This document shows, piece by piece, positions 1 to 7,486 of a DNA stretch of 64,000 nt. The notes below the pieces were generated by a model. That model had not been told where the DNA came from and did not search any database. It worked only from the letters and a program-made list of their open reading frames with translations. Both the position numbers and the translations under genes were made by a program. Origin of the DNA: Trujillonella endophytica (GTDB taxonomy: Bacteria; Actinomycetota; Actinomycetes; Mycobacteriales; Geodermatophilaceae); assembly GCF_019799905.1 (NCBI RefSeq), contig NZ_JABGCI010000008.1, positions 124,001 through 188,000 on the forward strand, read 5' to 3'. Each line of letters starts with the position of its first letter. The stretch's first letter is position 1.

Positions 1-169
1 CGGCCACGGCGGCCTCGTCGAGGGGGGCGTCGCTGGTGACGGTGACGGCTCCGGTGGGCAGGTCGACCTCGACCTCGGTGACGCCGGGCAGGCCGCCGAC
101 CTCCTCGGACACCGCGGAGACGCAGTGGCCGCAGGTCATGCCGGTGACGGTGTAGGTGCTCGTGCTCAT
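1..169 (-). CDS. copZ: Heavy-metal-associated (HMA) domain copper chaperone, partial
   Basis: The gene starts at an ATG (167-169) and runs off the left edge, so only the first 56 residues are visible. They show the HMA fold start with the metal motif M11-T-C13-G-H-C16, which binds Cu(I) in CopZ/Atx1-type chaperones. A GGAGG-like ribosome site (GGAGGAAC) lies just upstream. It follows csoR by 31 bases on the same strand, so it is probably in a CsoR-repressed copper operon; a copA-type P-ATPase would be expected beyond the edge. Because the 3' end is missing, the first HMA domain of a larger protein cannot be fully excluded, although free chaperones usually begin like this. Confidence 0.85.
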   Translation of the reverse strand, partial: MSTSTYTVTGMTCGHCVSAVSEEVGGLPGVTEVEVDLPTGAVTVTSDAPLDEAAVA

Positions 170-200
170 GACGGTTCCTCCGAGGGGGGCGTGGGGTGGC

Positions 201-506
201 TCAGCTGCGGACGAGACGGGCGATGGCGGCCGAGGCCTCGCGGACCTTCTCCTCGGCCTCGGCGCCGCCGGCCTGCGCGGCCGCGACGACGCAGTGCGAC
301 ATGTGCTCCTCGAGCAGCCCCAGCGCCACCGACTGGAGCGCGCTGGTCATGGCCGAGACCTGGGTGAGGATGTCGATGCAGTACTTCTCGTCCTCGACCA
401 TCCGCTGCAGGCCGCGGGCCTGGCCCTCGATGCGGCGCAGGCGCTTGAGGTAGTCGTCCTTGCGGGAGATGTACCCGTGCGCAGCGTGCGGCGTGCCGTC
501 GTCCAT
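201..506 (-). CDS. csoR: Copper-sensing transcriptional repressor CsoR (DUF156)
   Basis: A 101-residue all-helical repressor of the CsoR/RcnR family. The Cu(I) ligands line up exactly with the mycobacterial protein: C43, H68 and C72 (same 25- and 4-residue spacings as C36/H61/C65), after the conserved helix with RRIEGQARGL at 24-33. Apo-CsoR binds DNA and releases it when Cu(I) is bound. It is the first gene of a minus-strand operon with the copZ-like gene. A perfect inverted repeat overlaps its -10 element 9-27 bases before the ATG, so autoregulation is very likely. Its -35 element overlaps the stop codon of the upstream MerR gene. Confidence 0.92.
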   Translation of the reverse strand: MDDGTPHAAHGYISRKDDYLKRLRRIEGQARGLQRMVEDEKYCIDILTQVSAMTSALQSVALGLLEEHMSHCVVAAAQAGGAEAEEKVREASAAIARLVRS

Positions 507-512
507 GCCGTA

Positions 513-542
513 ACCATACCCCCGTTGGGTATGTCTTGTCAG
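513..542 (-). promoter_or_regulatory. csoR promoter with overlapping CsoR operator
   Basis: Read on the minus strand: -35 CTGACA (542-537), 18-base spacer, -10 TATGGT (518-513), then 6 bases to the csoR ATG, so the transcript is probably leaderless. Lying over the -10 is a perfect inverted repeat, CATACCC-N5-GGGTATG (515-533), of the type bound by CsoR. Binding would block RNA polymerase directly. The sequence is seen; the protein-DNA link is inferred from family knowledge. Confidence 0.8.
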
Positions 543-913
543 TCGGCGGACCGGCGCTCGGCCTGCATCCTGTCGACCGTCCCCTGGAGGCGTGCGGTGT
601 CGGCGCGGGCGTCGGCGAGTTCGTCCTGGAGCGAGAGGATGACCTCCGCCGAGGCGAGCGTGTGGCCGTCGTCCAGCAGGCTCCGCAGGCGGGCGGCCAG
701 GGCGAGCTGGGCGCGGGAGTAGCGGCGGTGGCCGCCGGGGGAGCGGTGCGGCTCCAGGAGGCCGGAGCCGTCGAGGCTGCGCAGGAACGCCGCCTGCACG
801 CCGAGGAGGTCGGCGGCCTGGCTCATCGTCAGTGCGGGGAAGTCGGGGTCGTCGAGCCGGCGCAGCGGATCCCCGGGCGCCGCCCCACCCGCGCCGTCCT
901 GCCGTGCGCTCAC
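539..913 (-). CDS. MerR-family regulator (HspR-like), next to Hsp20
   Basis: 124 residues. The N-terminal winged helix-turn-helix (about 28-75) includes SQAADLLGV and a wing with PGGHRRYS, typical of MerR/HspR proteins. A coiled-coil stretch rich in Asp, Ala and Arg follows (about 88-120) for dimerisation. No cysteine-based metal site is visible, so a protein or heat signal is more likely than a metal. It lies 97 bases downstream of hsp20 on the same strand, separated by a 10-bp hairpin, so it probably represses the chaperone gene; HspR and MerR proteins beside small heat-shock genes are common in actinobacteria. The exact regulator type is inferred from context. Confidence 0.75.
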   Translation of the reverse strand: MSARQDGAGGAAPGDPLRRLDDPDFPALTMSQAADLLGVQAAFLRSLDGSGLLEPHRSPGGHRRYSRAQLALAARLRSLLDDGHTLASAEVILSLQDELADARADTARLQGTVDRMQAERRSAD

Positions 914-941
914 CGCGCCTCCTCCCCTCGCGAACGACGGA

Positions 942-965
942 GGGCCGGACCTCGCGGTCCGGCCC
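942..965 (-). terminator. GC-rich hairpin between hsp20 and merR
   Basis: A perfect 10-bp stem, GGGCCGGACC / GGTCCGGCCC, with a TCGC loop. It sits between the hsp20 stop and the merR start without a U-run. It could terminate or attenuate read-through from hsp20 into the regulator gene. Confidence 0.5.
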
Positions 966-1010
966 CCTGTCGCGGTCGTCGCCGGCGTCGGCCGACGACG
1001 TCGGTGCCGA

Positions 1011-1511
1011 TCAGGCCTCGACGGACTTCTGCTGGGCCTCGCCCTGCTCGCCCTGGATGGTGCGCCCCTCGACGGCCACGGGGGTGTCCGCGCGGGTCAC
1101 GGTGATCTTGCGGGCCTTGGCCTTCTCGGCCACCGGGATGCTCACCGTCAGCACGCCGTCGTGGTAGTGCGCCTCGAGCCGGTCGGTGTCCAGGCTGCGG
1201 CCGAGCACCAGCTGGCGGGTGTACGCGCCGAACGGCCGCTCGGCGAGCGCCCACTCCGCGCCCTCGATCTGCGGTACCGAGCGCTCGGCGCTCACGGTGA
1301 GGGTGGTGCCCTCGATCGACAGGTCGATCGACCCCGGGTCGACGCCCGGCAGGTCGAAGTGGGCGACGAAGTTGTCCCCGACGCGATAGGCGTCCATCGG
1401 CATGCCGGACAGGGGACGGGCGGTCGTCGAGCCCGCGCGGCCGGTCAGCTGGTCCAGCGCACGGAAGGCGGCGGACGTGGCGGCGAACGGGTCGTAGGCG
1501 GTCAGCATCAT
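1011..1511 (-). CDS. Hsp20/alpha-crystallin small heat-shock protein
   Basis: 166 residues, cytoplasmic ATP-independent holdase. The N-terminal arm (1-35) contains MMLTAYDPF; the alpha-crystallin domain spans about 38-135 with FDLPGVDPGSIDLSIEGTTL and the final GVLTVSIPVAEKAKAR segment, which holds the conserved GVLT-x-x-x-P signature. A strong AGGAGG site precedes the tandem ATG-ATG start. The upstream 190 bases contain no gene and hold its promoter region. The MerR/HspR-like gene downstream is the likely repressor. A true HAIR operator (CTTGAGT-N7-ACTCAAG) was not found. Confidence 0.92.
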   Translation of the reverse strand: MMLTAYDPFAATSAAFRALDQLTGRAGSTTARPLSGMPMDAYRVGDNFVAHFDLPGVDPGSIDLSIEGTTLTVSAERSVPQIEGAEWALAERPFGAYTRQLVLGRSLDTDRLEAHYHDGVLTVSIPVAEKAKARKITVTRADTPVAVEGRTIQGEQGEAQQKSVEA

Positions 1512-1700
1512 GGCTGGTCAACCTCCTGGTGGTTCGGTGTTCTGTGTTCGCTGCCCGAGGTGGAACCTCTAGTGGCGACTGAAGATTACCTCGGTCGAGC
1601 ATTGGTGTAAACATCTCTCCGCGGGATTTGTTCCGCCGGAGACGCGGGACGGGTTGGACTGGCCGGAGCAGGTTCCGGACCGGTAGGAACGGGGCATGAG

Positions 1701-2066
1701 GTGGACGTGGAGGAGACCCCCAGCGCAGCAGCGCCCGCCGGTGCCGAGGTCCTGGACGTCGAGGAGCACCGGGACGGCGACGTCTGCACGCTCACCCTCA
1801 CCGGAGAACTCACCGAGGCGGCCCGCCGGCCCCTGGTCCGTGCCCTCACCGACGTGCTGCTCGAGGTGCCCACCCTGCGCCGCGTCCAGCTCCTGCTCGG
1901 CGGCGTGACGTTCATGAACTCCGCCGGCATGGCCGTGCTCGTGCAGCTGCAGAAGATGACGATCCCGCGCGGCGTGGAGATGGTGCTCGTCCGCCCCCGG
2001 TCCGTCGTCTCCCGTCCGCTGCAGCTGTCGGGGCTGTGGCACCGCTTCACGGTCACGGAGCACTGA
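1701..2066 (+). CDS. STAS-domain anti-sigma factor antagonist-like protein
   Basis: 121 residues, starting at GTG with a GGAACGGGG ribosome site. A single STAS domain fills residues 20-118. The phosphorylation loop of SpoIIAA/RsbV proteins (D-S-S-G) appears here as N73-S74-A75-G76, so S74 could be phosphorylated by an anti-sigma kinase. The preceding F-M residues and following GMAVL helix fit the family. No anti-sigma kinase or alternative sigma gene of that type is adjacent, so the partner is unknown. A stand-alone STAS protein in a partner-switching stress cascade is the likely role. Confidence 0.8.
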   Translation: MDVEETPSAAAPAGAEVLDVEEHRDGDVCTLTLTGELTEAARRPLVRALTDVLLEVPTLRRVQLLLGGVTFMNSAGMAVLVQLQKMTIPRGVEMVLVRPRSVVSRPLQLSGLWHRFTVTEH

Positions 2067-2073
2067 CCGTCTC

Positions 2074-2125
2074 GGCCCCGTCCGGGTACCGCCGCGAGCT
2101 TGCGAGGGGTGGGCGGACGGGGTCC
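2074..2125 (+). repeat. Dispersed ~55-bp palindromic repeat, copy 1
   Basis: Begins GGCCCCGTCC and ends GGACGGGGTCC, with a CCGCGAGCTTGCGAGG centre. It starts 7 bases after the STAS stop codon and ends just before the -10 of the YibE/F gene. It is one of eight related copies in the window. Confidence 0.75.
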
Positions 2126-2138
2126 TTACCCTGACCCG

Positions 2139-3452
2139 GTGCCGTCCAGCCACTCGCACGACCACGCCGGCCACTCCCACGGGGTCGACCCGGATGCGCC
2201 GCCCCCCGCGCCCGAGGTGCTCGCCCGCCGCCGGCGGGCGGTCCGGCTCATGCTGTTCCTGCTGGTGCCCGTCGGTCTGGCCACGATCGTCGGCCTGATC
2301 GTGCTGTGGCCCTCCGGGGGGCCGAGCCGCGCGCAGCAGGCCGCGGAGATCCAGTTGCCGGCCGGCACCACCTATGCCGACGGCCGCGTCGTGTCGGTGG
2401 ATCCCTTCGACTGCTCACTGCCGGGCAGCGACGGCGCCGTGCAGCAGCTGACCTGCGCCTCGGTGGTGGTGGAGGTGCTGGAGGGCGACGACGCCGGGGA
2501 GTACCAGCAGCTCGAGCTCCCCGCGGAGGTCTACGCCTCGGGCATCGAGGTCGACGACGTCCTGGTGCTCTCCCGGGACGGCGGCGCCGAGGGTGGCGGG
2601 ATCTTCGCGTTCTCCGACTACGAGCGGACGACGCCGATGGTGCTCCTGGCCGTCCTCTTCGCGGTGGTGGTCGGCGCGGTCGCGCGGCTGCGGGGCCTGG
2701 CGGCGCTGCTGGGGCTGGTGTTCGCGTTCGTCGTCCTGCTGCAGTTCATGCTGCCCGGCATCCTCGCCGGGGAGTCGCCGACGCTGGTCACCCTGGTCGG
2801 CTCGTCGGCGATCATGTTCGCCGTCCTCTACCTCGCCCACGGGCTCTCCGCGCGGACGACGACGGCGTTGGTCGGCACCCTGTTCGGGCTGGCGCTGGTC
2901 ACCGTGCTGGGCGCCATCGCGGTGGCCACGGCCCGGCTGACCGGCCTGACCACCGAGGAGACCGTGACGCTGCAGGGCTACGACCCCGGACTGGACTTCT
3001 CCGGGCTGGTCATCGCCGGCGTGGTGGTGGCCGGACTGGGCGTCCTCAACGACGTGACGATCACCCAGGCATCGGCGATCTGGCAGCTGCACGAGGTCGA
3101 CCCGGCGATGGGCTGGCGGGGGCTGTACCGCCGGGGTATGGCCATCGGCCGCGACCACATCGCGTCCACCGTGTACACGGTCGTCTTCGCCTACGCCGGT
3201 GCCGCACTCCCGCTCCTGCTGCTGTTCGAGCTCTACTCGCGGCCGGCCGGCATCACGCTGACCAGCTCACTGCTGGCCGAGGAGGTGATCCGTACGCTGG
3301 TCGGCGGCATCGCCCTCGTGCTGGCGGTGCCGGTGACCACGGCGGTCGGGGCGTTCTTCGCCACGGCCTCGGGAACGGAGACGGTGTCCATGCCGGAGAA
3401 GGGGTCGCCCGCCACCGGGCTGGCCGCGCTGCGATCGCGGTTCGCCCGTTGA
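2139..3452 (+). CDS. YibE/F family multipass membrane protein
   Basis: 437 residues. I chose GTG 2139 because a TACCCT -10 element (2127-2132) lies 6 bases before it, giving a leaderless mRNA; the longer frame from 2100 would read through a repeat. The N-terminus is histidine-rich (HSHDHAGHSHG), followed by one membrane helix (about 35-56), an extracytoplasmic domain with two cysteines (in DCSLPG and LTCAS), and then about seven helices forming the YibE/F domain with the conserved LNDVTITQA motif. YibE/F proteins are putative transporters of unknown substrate. The His-rich tail could suggest divalent metal, but that is speculation. Confidence 0.85.
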   Translation: MPSSHSHDHAGHSHGVDPDAPPPAPEVLARRRRAVRLMLFLLVPVGLATIVGLIVLWPSGGPSRAQQAAEIQLPAGTTYADGRVVSVDPFDCSLPGSDGAVQQLTCASVVVEVLEGDDAGEYQQLELPAEVYASGIEVDDVLVLSRDGGAEGGGIFAFSDYERTTPMVLLAVLFAVVVGAVARLRGLAALLGLVFAFVVLLQFMLPGILAGESPTLVTLVGSSAIMFAVLYLAHGLSARTTTALVGTLFGLALVTVLGAIAVATARLTGLTTEETVTLQGYDPGLDFSGLVIAGVVVAGLGVLNDVTITQASAIWQLHEVDPAMGWRGLYRRGMAIGRDHIASTVYTVVFAYAGAALPLLLLFELYSRPAGITLTSSLLAEEVIRTLVGGIALVLAVPVTTAVGAFFATASGTETVSMPEKGSPATGLAALRSRFAR

Positions 3453-3472
3453 GCGCCGGCCGGCCCCAGCAA

Positions 3473-3528
3473 GGACCCCCTGCCCCCCACCACTCGCCGG
3501 CTCGCGGCGGGACCCCGCAGGGCGGCCA
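3473..3528 (-). repeat. Dispersed ~55-bp palindromic repeat, copy 2
   Basis: Reverse orientation: begins GGACCCCCTG and ends CAGGGCGGCC, with centre CTCGCGGCGGGACC. It starts 20 bases after the YibE/F stop. Its presence argues that the next gene starts after it. Confidence 0.75.
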
Positions 3529-3535
3529 CGCCGGC

Positions 3536-4144
3536 TTGCTGGCGGCCGCCGAGGCCGCCGAGGGCTTCATGCCCGCCGACGAGGGGCGCGCCCTCTACGA
3601 GGCCGCCCGAGCCGTGCCGGTGCCCGGCCCGCTGCTGGAGGTGGGCAGCTGGATGGGCAAGTCGGCGCTGTACCTCGCCGCGGCGGCCCGGGAGACCGGC
3701 CGGCAGGTCGTCACCGTCGACCACCACCGCGGGTCCGAGGAGCACCAGCCGGGCTGGGAGTACCACGACCCGGCGCTGGTCGACCCGCACGTCGGGCTGA
3801 TCGACACCCTGCCGCGGTTCCGCCGGCAGATCGCCGAGGCCGGCGCCGAGGACGTCGTGGTCGCCGTCGTCACCCGGTCGGAGGTCCTGGCCCCGCTGTG
3901 GACGACGCCCCTCGCCCTGCTGTTCCTCGACGGCAGCCACACCGAGGAGTCCGCCCGCCGCGACCAGGACGCCTGGGTCGCCAAGCTCGCCGTCGGCGGC
4001 ACGCTGGCCATCCACGACGTCTTCCCGGACCCGGCCGAGGGCGGTCAGGCGCCGTTCGGCGTCTACCAGCGGGTGGTCGCCTCCGCGGACTTCGAGGAGC
4101 TGCCCGGCACCGGCTCGCTGCGGCTGCTGCGCCGGCTGCGATGA
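3536..4144 (+). CDS. Class I SAM-dependent methyltransferase
   Basis: 202 residues from TTG 3536, chosen because an earlier in-frame TTG (3449) would put a non-coding repeat inside the gene; ATG 3569 is an alternative. Motif I, LLEVGSWMGKSA (about 33-44), and the acidic end of strand 2 (V-T-V-D62) form the SAM site. A later LLFLDGSHTEES segment and GGTLAIHDVF match the Methyltransf_24 group of O-methyltransferase-like enzymes. The substrate is unknown. It overlaps the following DksA-type gene by 4 bases (ATGA), so the two are co-translated. Confidence 0.75.
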   Translation: MLAAAEAAEGFMPADEGRALYEAARAVPVPGPLLEVGSWMGKSALYLAAAARETGRQVVTVDHHRGSEEHQPGWEYHDPALVDPHVGLIDTLPRFRRQIAEAGAEDVVVAVVTRSEVLAPLWTTPLALLFLDGSHTEESARRDQDAWVAKLAVGGTLAIHDVFPDPAEGGQAPFGVYQRVVASADFEELPGTGSLRLLRRLR

Positions 4145-4470
4145 CGGTCGACCCGCTCGTCGCCGAGCGGGACGCGGCGCGGGCGTCGATCGCCTCGCTG
4201 ACCGGCGAGTTCGACGCCGTCGTCGCCGCCTCCCAGGCGTCGAACGCCGACGACGAGCACGATCCCGAGGGCGCCACCATCGCCTTCGAGCGGCAGCAGG
4301 TGGCCGCGTTGCTGGAGGCGGCCCGCCGTCGGCTGAGCGACGCCGAGGCGGCGCTGGCCCGCCGGGCGGAGGGCTCCTACGGCGTCTGCGAGACCTGCGG
4401 GGGCGACATCGGCGCCGAGCGCCTGGCCGCCCGCCCCGCGGCGCGCACCTGCATCACCTGCGCCCGCTGA
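4141..4470 (+). CDS. TraR/DksA-family zinc-finger protein
   Basis: 109 residues. A long acidic coiled-coil region (5-75) is followed by a four-cysteine zinc finger: C83-x2-C86 and C104-x2-C107. That is the DksA/TraR arrangement, whose members insert into the RNA polymerase secondary channel or act as small regulators. The tip acidic residues needed for ppGpp synergy in DksA cannot be assigned confidently. The ATG overlaps the methyltransferase stop. Its TGA pairs with the stop codon of the convergent glycosyltransferase gene in a long hairpin. Confidence 0.85.
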   Translation: MTVDPLVAERDAARASIASLTGEFDAVVAASQASNADDEHDPEGATIAFERQQVAALLEAARRRLSDAEAALARRAEGSYGVCETCGGDIGAERLAARPAARTCITCAR

Positions 4471-4554
4471 GGCCCCAGTTCCCCGGCGAGATCTGCACAC
4501 TCGTCACCATCAGCCGCTGATGCCGACGAGTGTGCAGATCTCGCCGGAGCCTCA
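4468..4554. terminator. Long perfect bidirectional hairpin between convergent genes
   Basis: A perfect 23-bp inverted repeat (4483-4505 and 4525-4547; core GGCGAGATCTGCACACTCG) encloses an inner stem CATCAG-CCG-CTGATG (4508-4522). The outermost pairing TGAGGC/GCCTCA (4468-4473, 4549-4554) joins the stop codons of the two convergent genes. It most likely terminates both transcripts. Confidence 0.7.
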
Positions 4555-5496
4555 GCTGACGTAGCGGCGGGCCGTCGACCGGCGCTGGGCGGCGTCGAGG
4601 GCGGCGAAGCGCGCCTCGGCGTGCGGCGGCAGCACCCGCCGCTCGCGCAGCACCCACGGCGCCCCGCGGACGGCGGCCAGCAGGCCCTCCGCGGTCACCC
4701 GGTCCCGCGGCAGGGTGCGGACCAGGTGCGCGGTGCGGCGCAGCGCCGGCCACAGCGGGCGGCGCAGCCACGTCGTCCAGAGGGTGTTGCGGATGCCGTC
4801 GCGGCGGCGCCGGTGCGCGTCGCGCACCCGGGACGCCTGGTGGTGCACGGTGAGCGCCGGCAGGTAGCACAGCTCCCAGCCGGCGGCGGCCAGGTCACCG
4901 GCCATGAGCTCCTCCTCGCCGCCCAGCCACAGCCGCTCGGAGAAGCCACCGACCTCGACGAACGCCTCCCGCCGCAGCACCGACGCCCCGGCCAGGAACG
5001 AGCCCAGCGCCGGGCCGGGCAGCCAGTCGGCGCCGCGCACGGGGGAGTCGCGCAGCTCCGGCACGATCGGGTCCTCGCGGCCGCCGGGCTCGACCACGAT
5101 GCGGGCGGTCACCACGGCCAGCCGGGGGTGGGCGGTGAGGACGTCGGCGGCGGTGCGCAGCGACCCGGGCTCCCACCAGGTGTCGTCGTCGCAGAAGGCG
5201 ACGTAGGGGGTGTCGAGCCGGGCGACGCCGACGTTGCGGCCGATCGCGCCGAGGTTCTCCGGGCTCGCGACCAGGTCCACCTGCGGGAACCGCTCGCGGA
5301 CGGCGTCGGCGGTGCCGTCGGTCGATCCGTTGTCCACCACCACGACGTGCGGCTGCTCGGGCAGCGCGAGCAGCCGCTCGAGCGCCACCAGCAGCTCCGC
5401 GCGCCGCTCGTGGGTGATGACGACGACGGCCACGCGCGGGTCGGGACGCGGCTCGGCCGCAGGTCGGGGGGCCGGCCGGTCGACGGTGCCCCTCAA
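4552..5496 (-). CDS. Glycosyltransferase family 2 (second of a tandem pair)
   Basis: 314 residues, TTG start overlapping the previous stop by 4 bases. A GT-A fold is shown by VVVVDNGSTDGT (51-62) and the nucleotide-sugar/metal motif D103-D104-D105 in FCDDDTWW. A later GGEEELMAGDLAAAGW segment supplies the usual acidic catalytic region. The C-terminal 80 residues are Arg- and Leu-rich and may touch the membrane. It is paralogous to the gene just upstream across its length (shared DDD-x-WW, AHPRLAV, GEEE, VHH motifs), so it probably arose by tandem duplication. Donor and acceptor are unknown. Confidence 0.85.
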   Translation of the reverse strand: MRGTVDRPAPRPAAEPRPDPRVAVVVITHERRAELLVALERLLALPEQPHVVVVDNGSTDGTADAVRERFPQVDLVASPENLGAIGRNVGVARLDTPYVAFCDDDTWWEPGSLRTAADVLTAHPRLAVVTARIVVEPGGREDPIVPELRDSPVRGADWLPGPALGSFLAGASVLRREAFVEVGGFSERLWLGGEEELMAGDLAAAGWELCYLPALTVHHQASRVRDAHRRRRDGIRNTLWTTWLRRPLWPALRRTAHLVRTLPRDRVTAEGLLAAVRGAPWVLRERRVLPPHAEARFAALDAAQRRSTARRYVS

Positions 5497-6341
5497 CGCC
5501 GGCCCTCCAGGGTCCGCCGCTGGGCCAGCACGGCGTCGGGCGCCCGCCGTCGGCTCCGCAGCGCCTGCGGCAGGTCCCGCAGCGCCCGGCCCAGCCCCCG
5601 CCGTCCGACGTCACCGGCGCGCAGCGCGGCGACGCCCACCCGGACGACGTCGCCCACCGGCAGTCGCATCACCGCCGTCAGCACCCGGGACCGCCAGATC
5701 GCCGTGCGGCGGGTGGCCGGGTCGGACCGGCGCGACGACGGGTGGTGGTGCACGGTCACCTCGTCGACGTAGGCCAGGCCCCAGCCGGCGCCCGCCAGGT
5801 CGAGGCTGAGCCGCTCCTCCTCGCCCGGGAAGCGCACGACGCGGTCGAACCCGCCGACGGCGAGGAACGCCTCGGTGCGCACCATCGCCCCGCACGCGAC
5901 GAAGCCCAGCAGCGAGGGACCGGGCAGGTCGGGCTCGGTGCCCAGCGGGCTGTCGGCCATCTCCGCGCAGACCGGGTCGAGCCGCTCCTCGGGGCCGACG
6001 AGGATCCGCGCGTTCAGGACCGCGAGCCGGGGGTGGGCGCGCATGATCTCCGCGGCCCGGGCCAGGTCGCCGGGGGCCCACCAGGAGTCGTCGTCGGCGA
6101 AGGCGACGAACGGGGTGCCGGCGCGCTCGGTGCCGATCGTCCGGGCCCGTGCGCCGACGTTGCGGTCCAGCGGCAGCACCGTCACGTCCGGGTGGGCCGC
6201 GCGGACGGCGTCCACCGAACCGTCGGTCGAGGCGTTGTCGACGAACACGACCGGCGCCTCGTGGCGCGGCAGGGACGCCAGGAGGTCCTCCCGGCGGTCG
6301 CGGCTCATGACGACGACCGTGACGTCCGGGGTGGCGATCAT
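5493..6341 (-). CDS. Glycosyltransferase family 2 (first of a tandem pair)
   Basis: 282 residues with a GT-A fold: VVFVDNASTDGS (31-42) and D83-D84-D85 in FADDDSWW. PGEEERLSLDLAGAGWG carries the expected catalytic acidic residues, and VTVHHHPSS is a conserved family segment. It is translationally coupled to its downstream paralogue. About 80 bases separate it from the toroid-protein gene upstream, so the glycosyltransferase block may be read as one transcript from the GT4 promoter at 9564. It is likely cytoplasmic or membrane-peripheral, adding a sugar to a surface glycan or glycolipid. Confidence 0.85.
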   Translation of the reverse strand: MIATPDVTVVVMSRDRREDLLASLPRHEAPVVFVDNASTDGSVDAVRAAHPDVTVLPLDRNVGARARTIGTERAGTPFVAFADDDSWWAPGDLARAAEIMRAHPRLAVLNARILVGPEERLDPVCAEMADSPLGTEPDLPGPSLLGFVACGAMVRTEAFLAVGGFDRVVRFPGEEERLSLDLAGAGWGLAYVDEVTVHHHPSSRRSDPATRRTAIWRSRVLTAVMRLPVGDVVRVGVAALRAGDVGRRGLGRALRDLPQALRSRRRAPDAVLAQRRTLEGRR

Positions 6342-6423
6342 GAGCCCATCGTGTCGGATGGACGACCGGACGCCTCCTGCAGGGTCCCGCGCGGATCTCG
6401 AGAGTCTGAGGGGGGCGGGGTCC

Positions 6424-7458
6424 TCACCCAGCCTTGGGCTCGAACTCCTCGTCGGCGCCCACCGGCGGCAGGGCGGCGGGGTCGGCGAACAAGCCCGAGG
6501 CGCCGGTCGCCCCGCAGAGCGCGTCCGCGGCGAGGACGACGGCGGCCGCGGTCCAGGTGGTGCGCTCGATCGGCCACCGCTTGCCGTCGGCGAAGACCAG
6601 GCCGGTCCAGTAGGCGCCGTCGTCGTCGCGCAGGTGCTGCATGGCGGCCACCTGCTCCAGCGCGTCGTCCGGCCGGCCCGCGGCGGTCAGGGCGAGGGCG
6701 AGCTCGCAGGTCTCGGCCCCGGTCACCCACGGACGGTCGGAGACGCACCGGATGCCGAGCCCGGGGACGACGAAGGTCTCCCAGCTCTCGGCCAGCCGGT
6801 CGTGCGCGGCCCGGCCGGTGAGCGCGCCGCCGAGCACGGGGTAGTACCAGTCCATCGAGTACCGGGACCGGTCGGCGAAGGCGTCGGGCCGGGTGCGGAG
6901 GGCGGTGCCGAGGTCGACGGCGGCCAGCTCCCAGTCCGGCTGCGGATCACCCTGCAGGGCCGCGAGGGCCACCCCGCAGCGCAGCGACTGGAACAGGCTG
7001 GCGTTGCCCGTGAGCAGCGCCGTCCCGTCCGGGGTGCCGTCCGGGCGCAGCGCCCAGCCGATCGCGCCGCCGGGCAGCTGCATGCGGGTGACCAGGTCGA
7101 GTCCCCGGCGCACGACCGGCCACAGCTCGGTCACCAGGGACTCGTCGCCGGTGATCAGCCAGCGGTGCCAGAGGCCGACCGCGAGGTAGCCGGCGTGGTT
7201 GCTCTCCACCCCGGGCGACGTCTCGGACCCGGCGCGGTACTCGGCCGACCAGGAGCCGTCGGCCCGCTGCCGCCGGGCCAGCCAGCGGTAGGCGGCCGCG
7301 GAGCGGTCGTGCCGGCCGCCGACGTCGAGGGCCATCGCCGCCTCGACGGAGTCCCACGGGTCCAGCTGGCCGCCGCGGAACCAGGGGAGCGCGCCGTCGG
7401 CGTCCTGCTGGCCGGCGATCCAGCCGACCGTCTGGCGGACCTGCGCGCCCGAGAGCAC
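6424..7458 (-). CDS. Alpha/alpha-toroid protein, prenyltransferase/squalene-cyclase-like
   Basis: 344 residues from GTG 7458, 28 bases after the previous stop; GTG 7557 is possible but would overlap the upstream gene by 71 bases. The sequence has repeated helical units with aromatic motifs (GALPWFRGG, DPWDSVEAAMAL, DGSWSAEY, NHAGYLAVGLWHRW, SMDWYYPVLGGAL), as in terpenoid-cyclase/prenyltransferase-like (alpha/alpha)6 barrels. It lacks an obvious DxDD cyclase motif, so cyclase activity is doubtful. A glycoside-hydrolase-like toroid is an alternative. Being between glycosyltransferases and a methyltransferase suggests a role in glycan or glycolipid processing. Confidence 0.6.
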   Translation of the reverse strand: MLSGAQVRQTVGWIAGQQDADGALPWFRGGQLDPWDSVEAAMALDVGGRHDRSAAAYRWLARRQRADGSWSAEYRAGSETSPGVESNHAGYLAVGLWHRWLITGDESLVTELWPVVRRGLDLVTRMQLPGGAIGWALRPDGTPDGTALLTGNASLFQSLRCGVALAALQGDPQPDWELAAVDLGTALRTRPDAFADRSRYSMDWYYPVLGGALTGRAAHDRLAESWETFVVPGLGIRCVSDRPWVTGAETCELALALTAAGRPDDALEQVAAMQHLRDDDGAYWTGLVFADGKRWPIERTTWTAAAVVLAADALCGATGASGLFADPAALPPVGADEEFEPKAG

Positions 7459-7486
7459 CCCCGGCAGCTCCGGCAGGTGCCCCGGG

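Noticed and set aside
1567..1584. Possible HspR operator (CTCTAGT-N4-ACTGAAG) upstream of hsp20
   Set aside because: The true HAIR site has a 7-base spacer and CTTGAGT/ACTCAAG arms. This one has a 4-base spacer and several mismatches, so I do not call it an operator.
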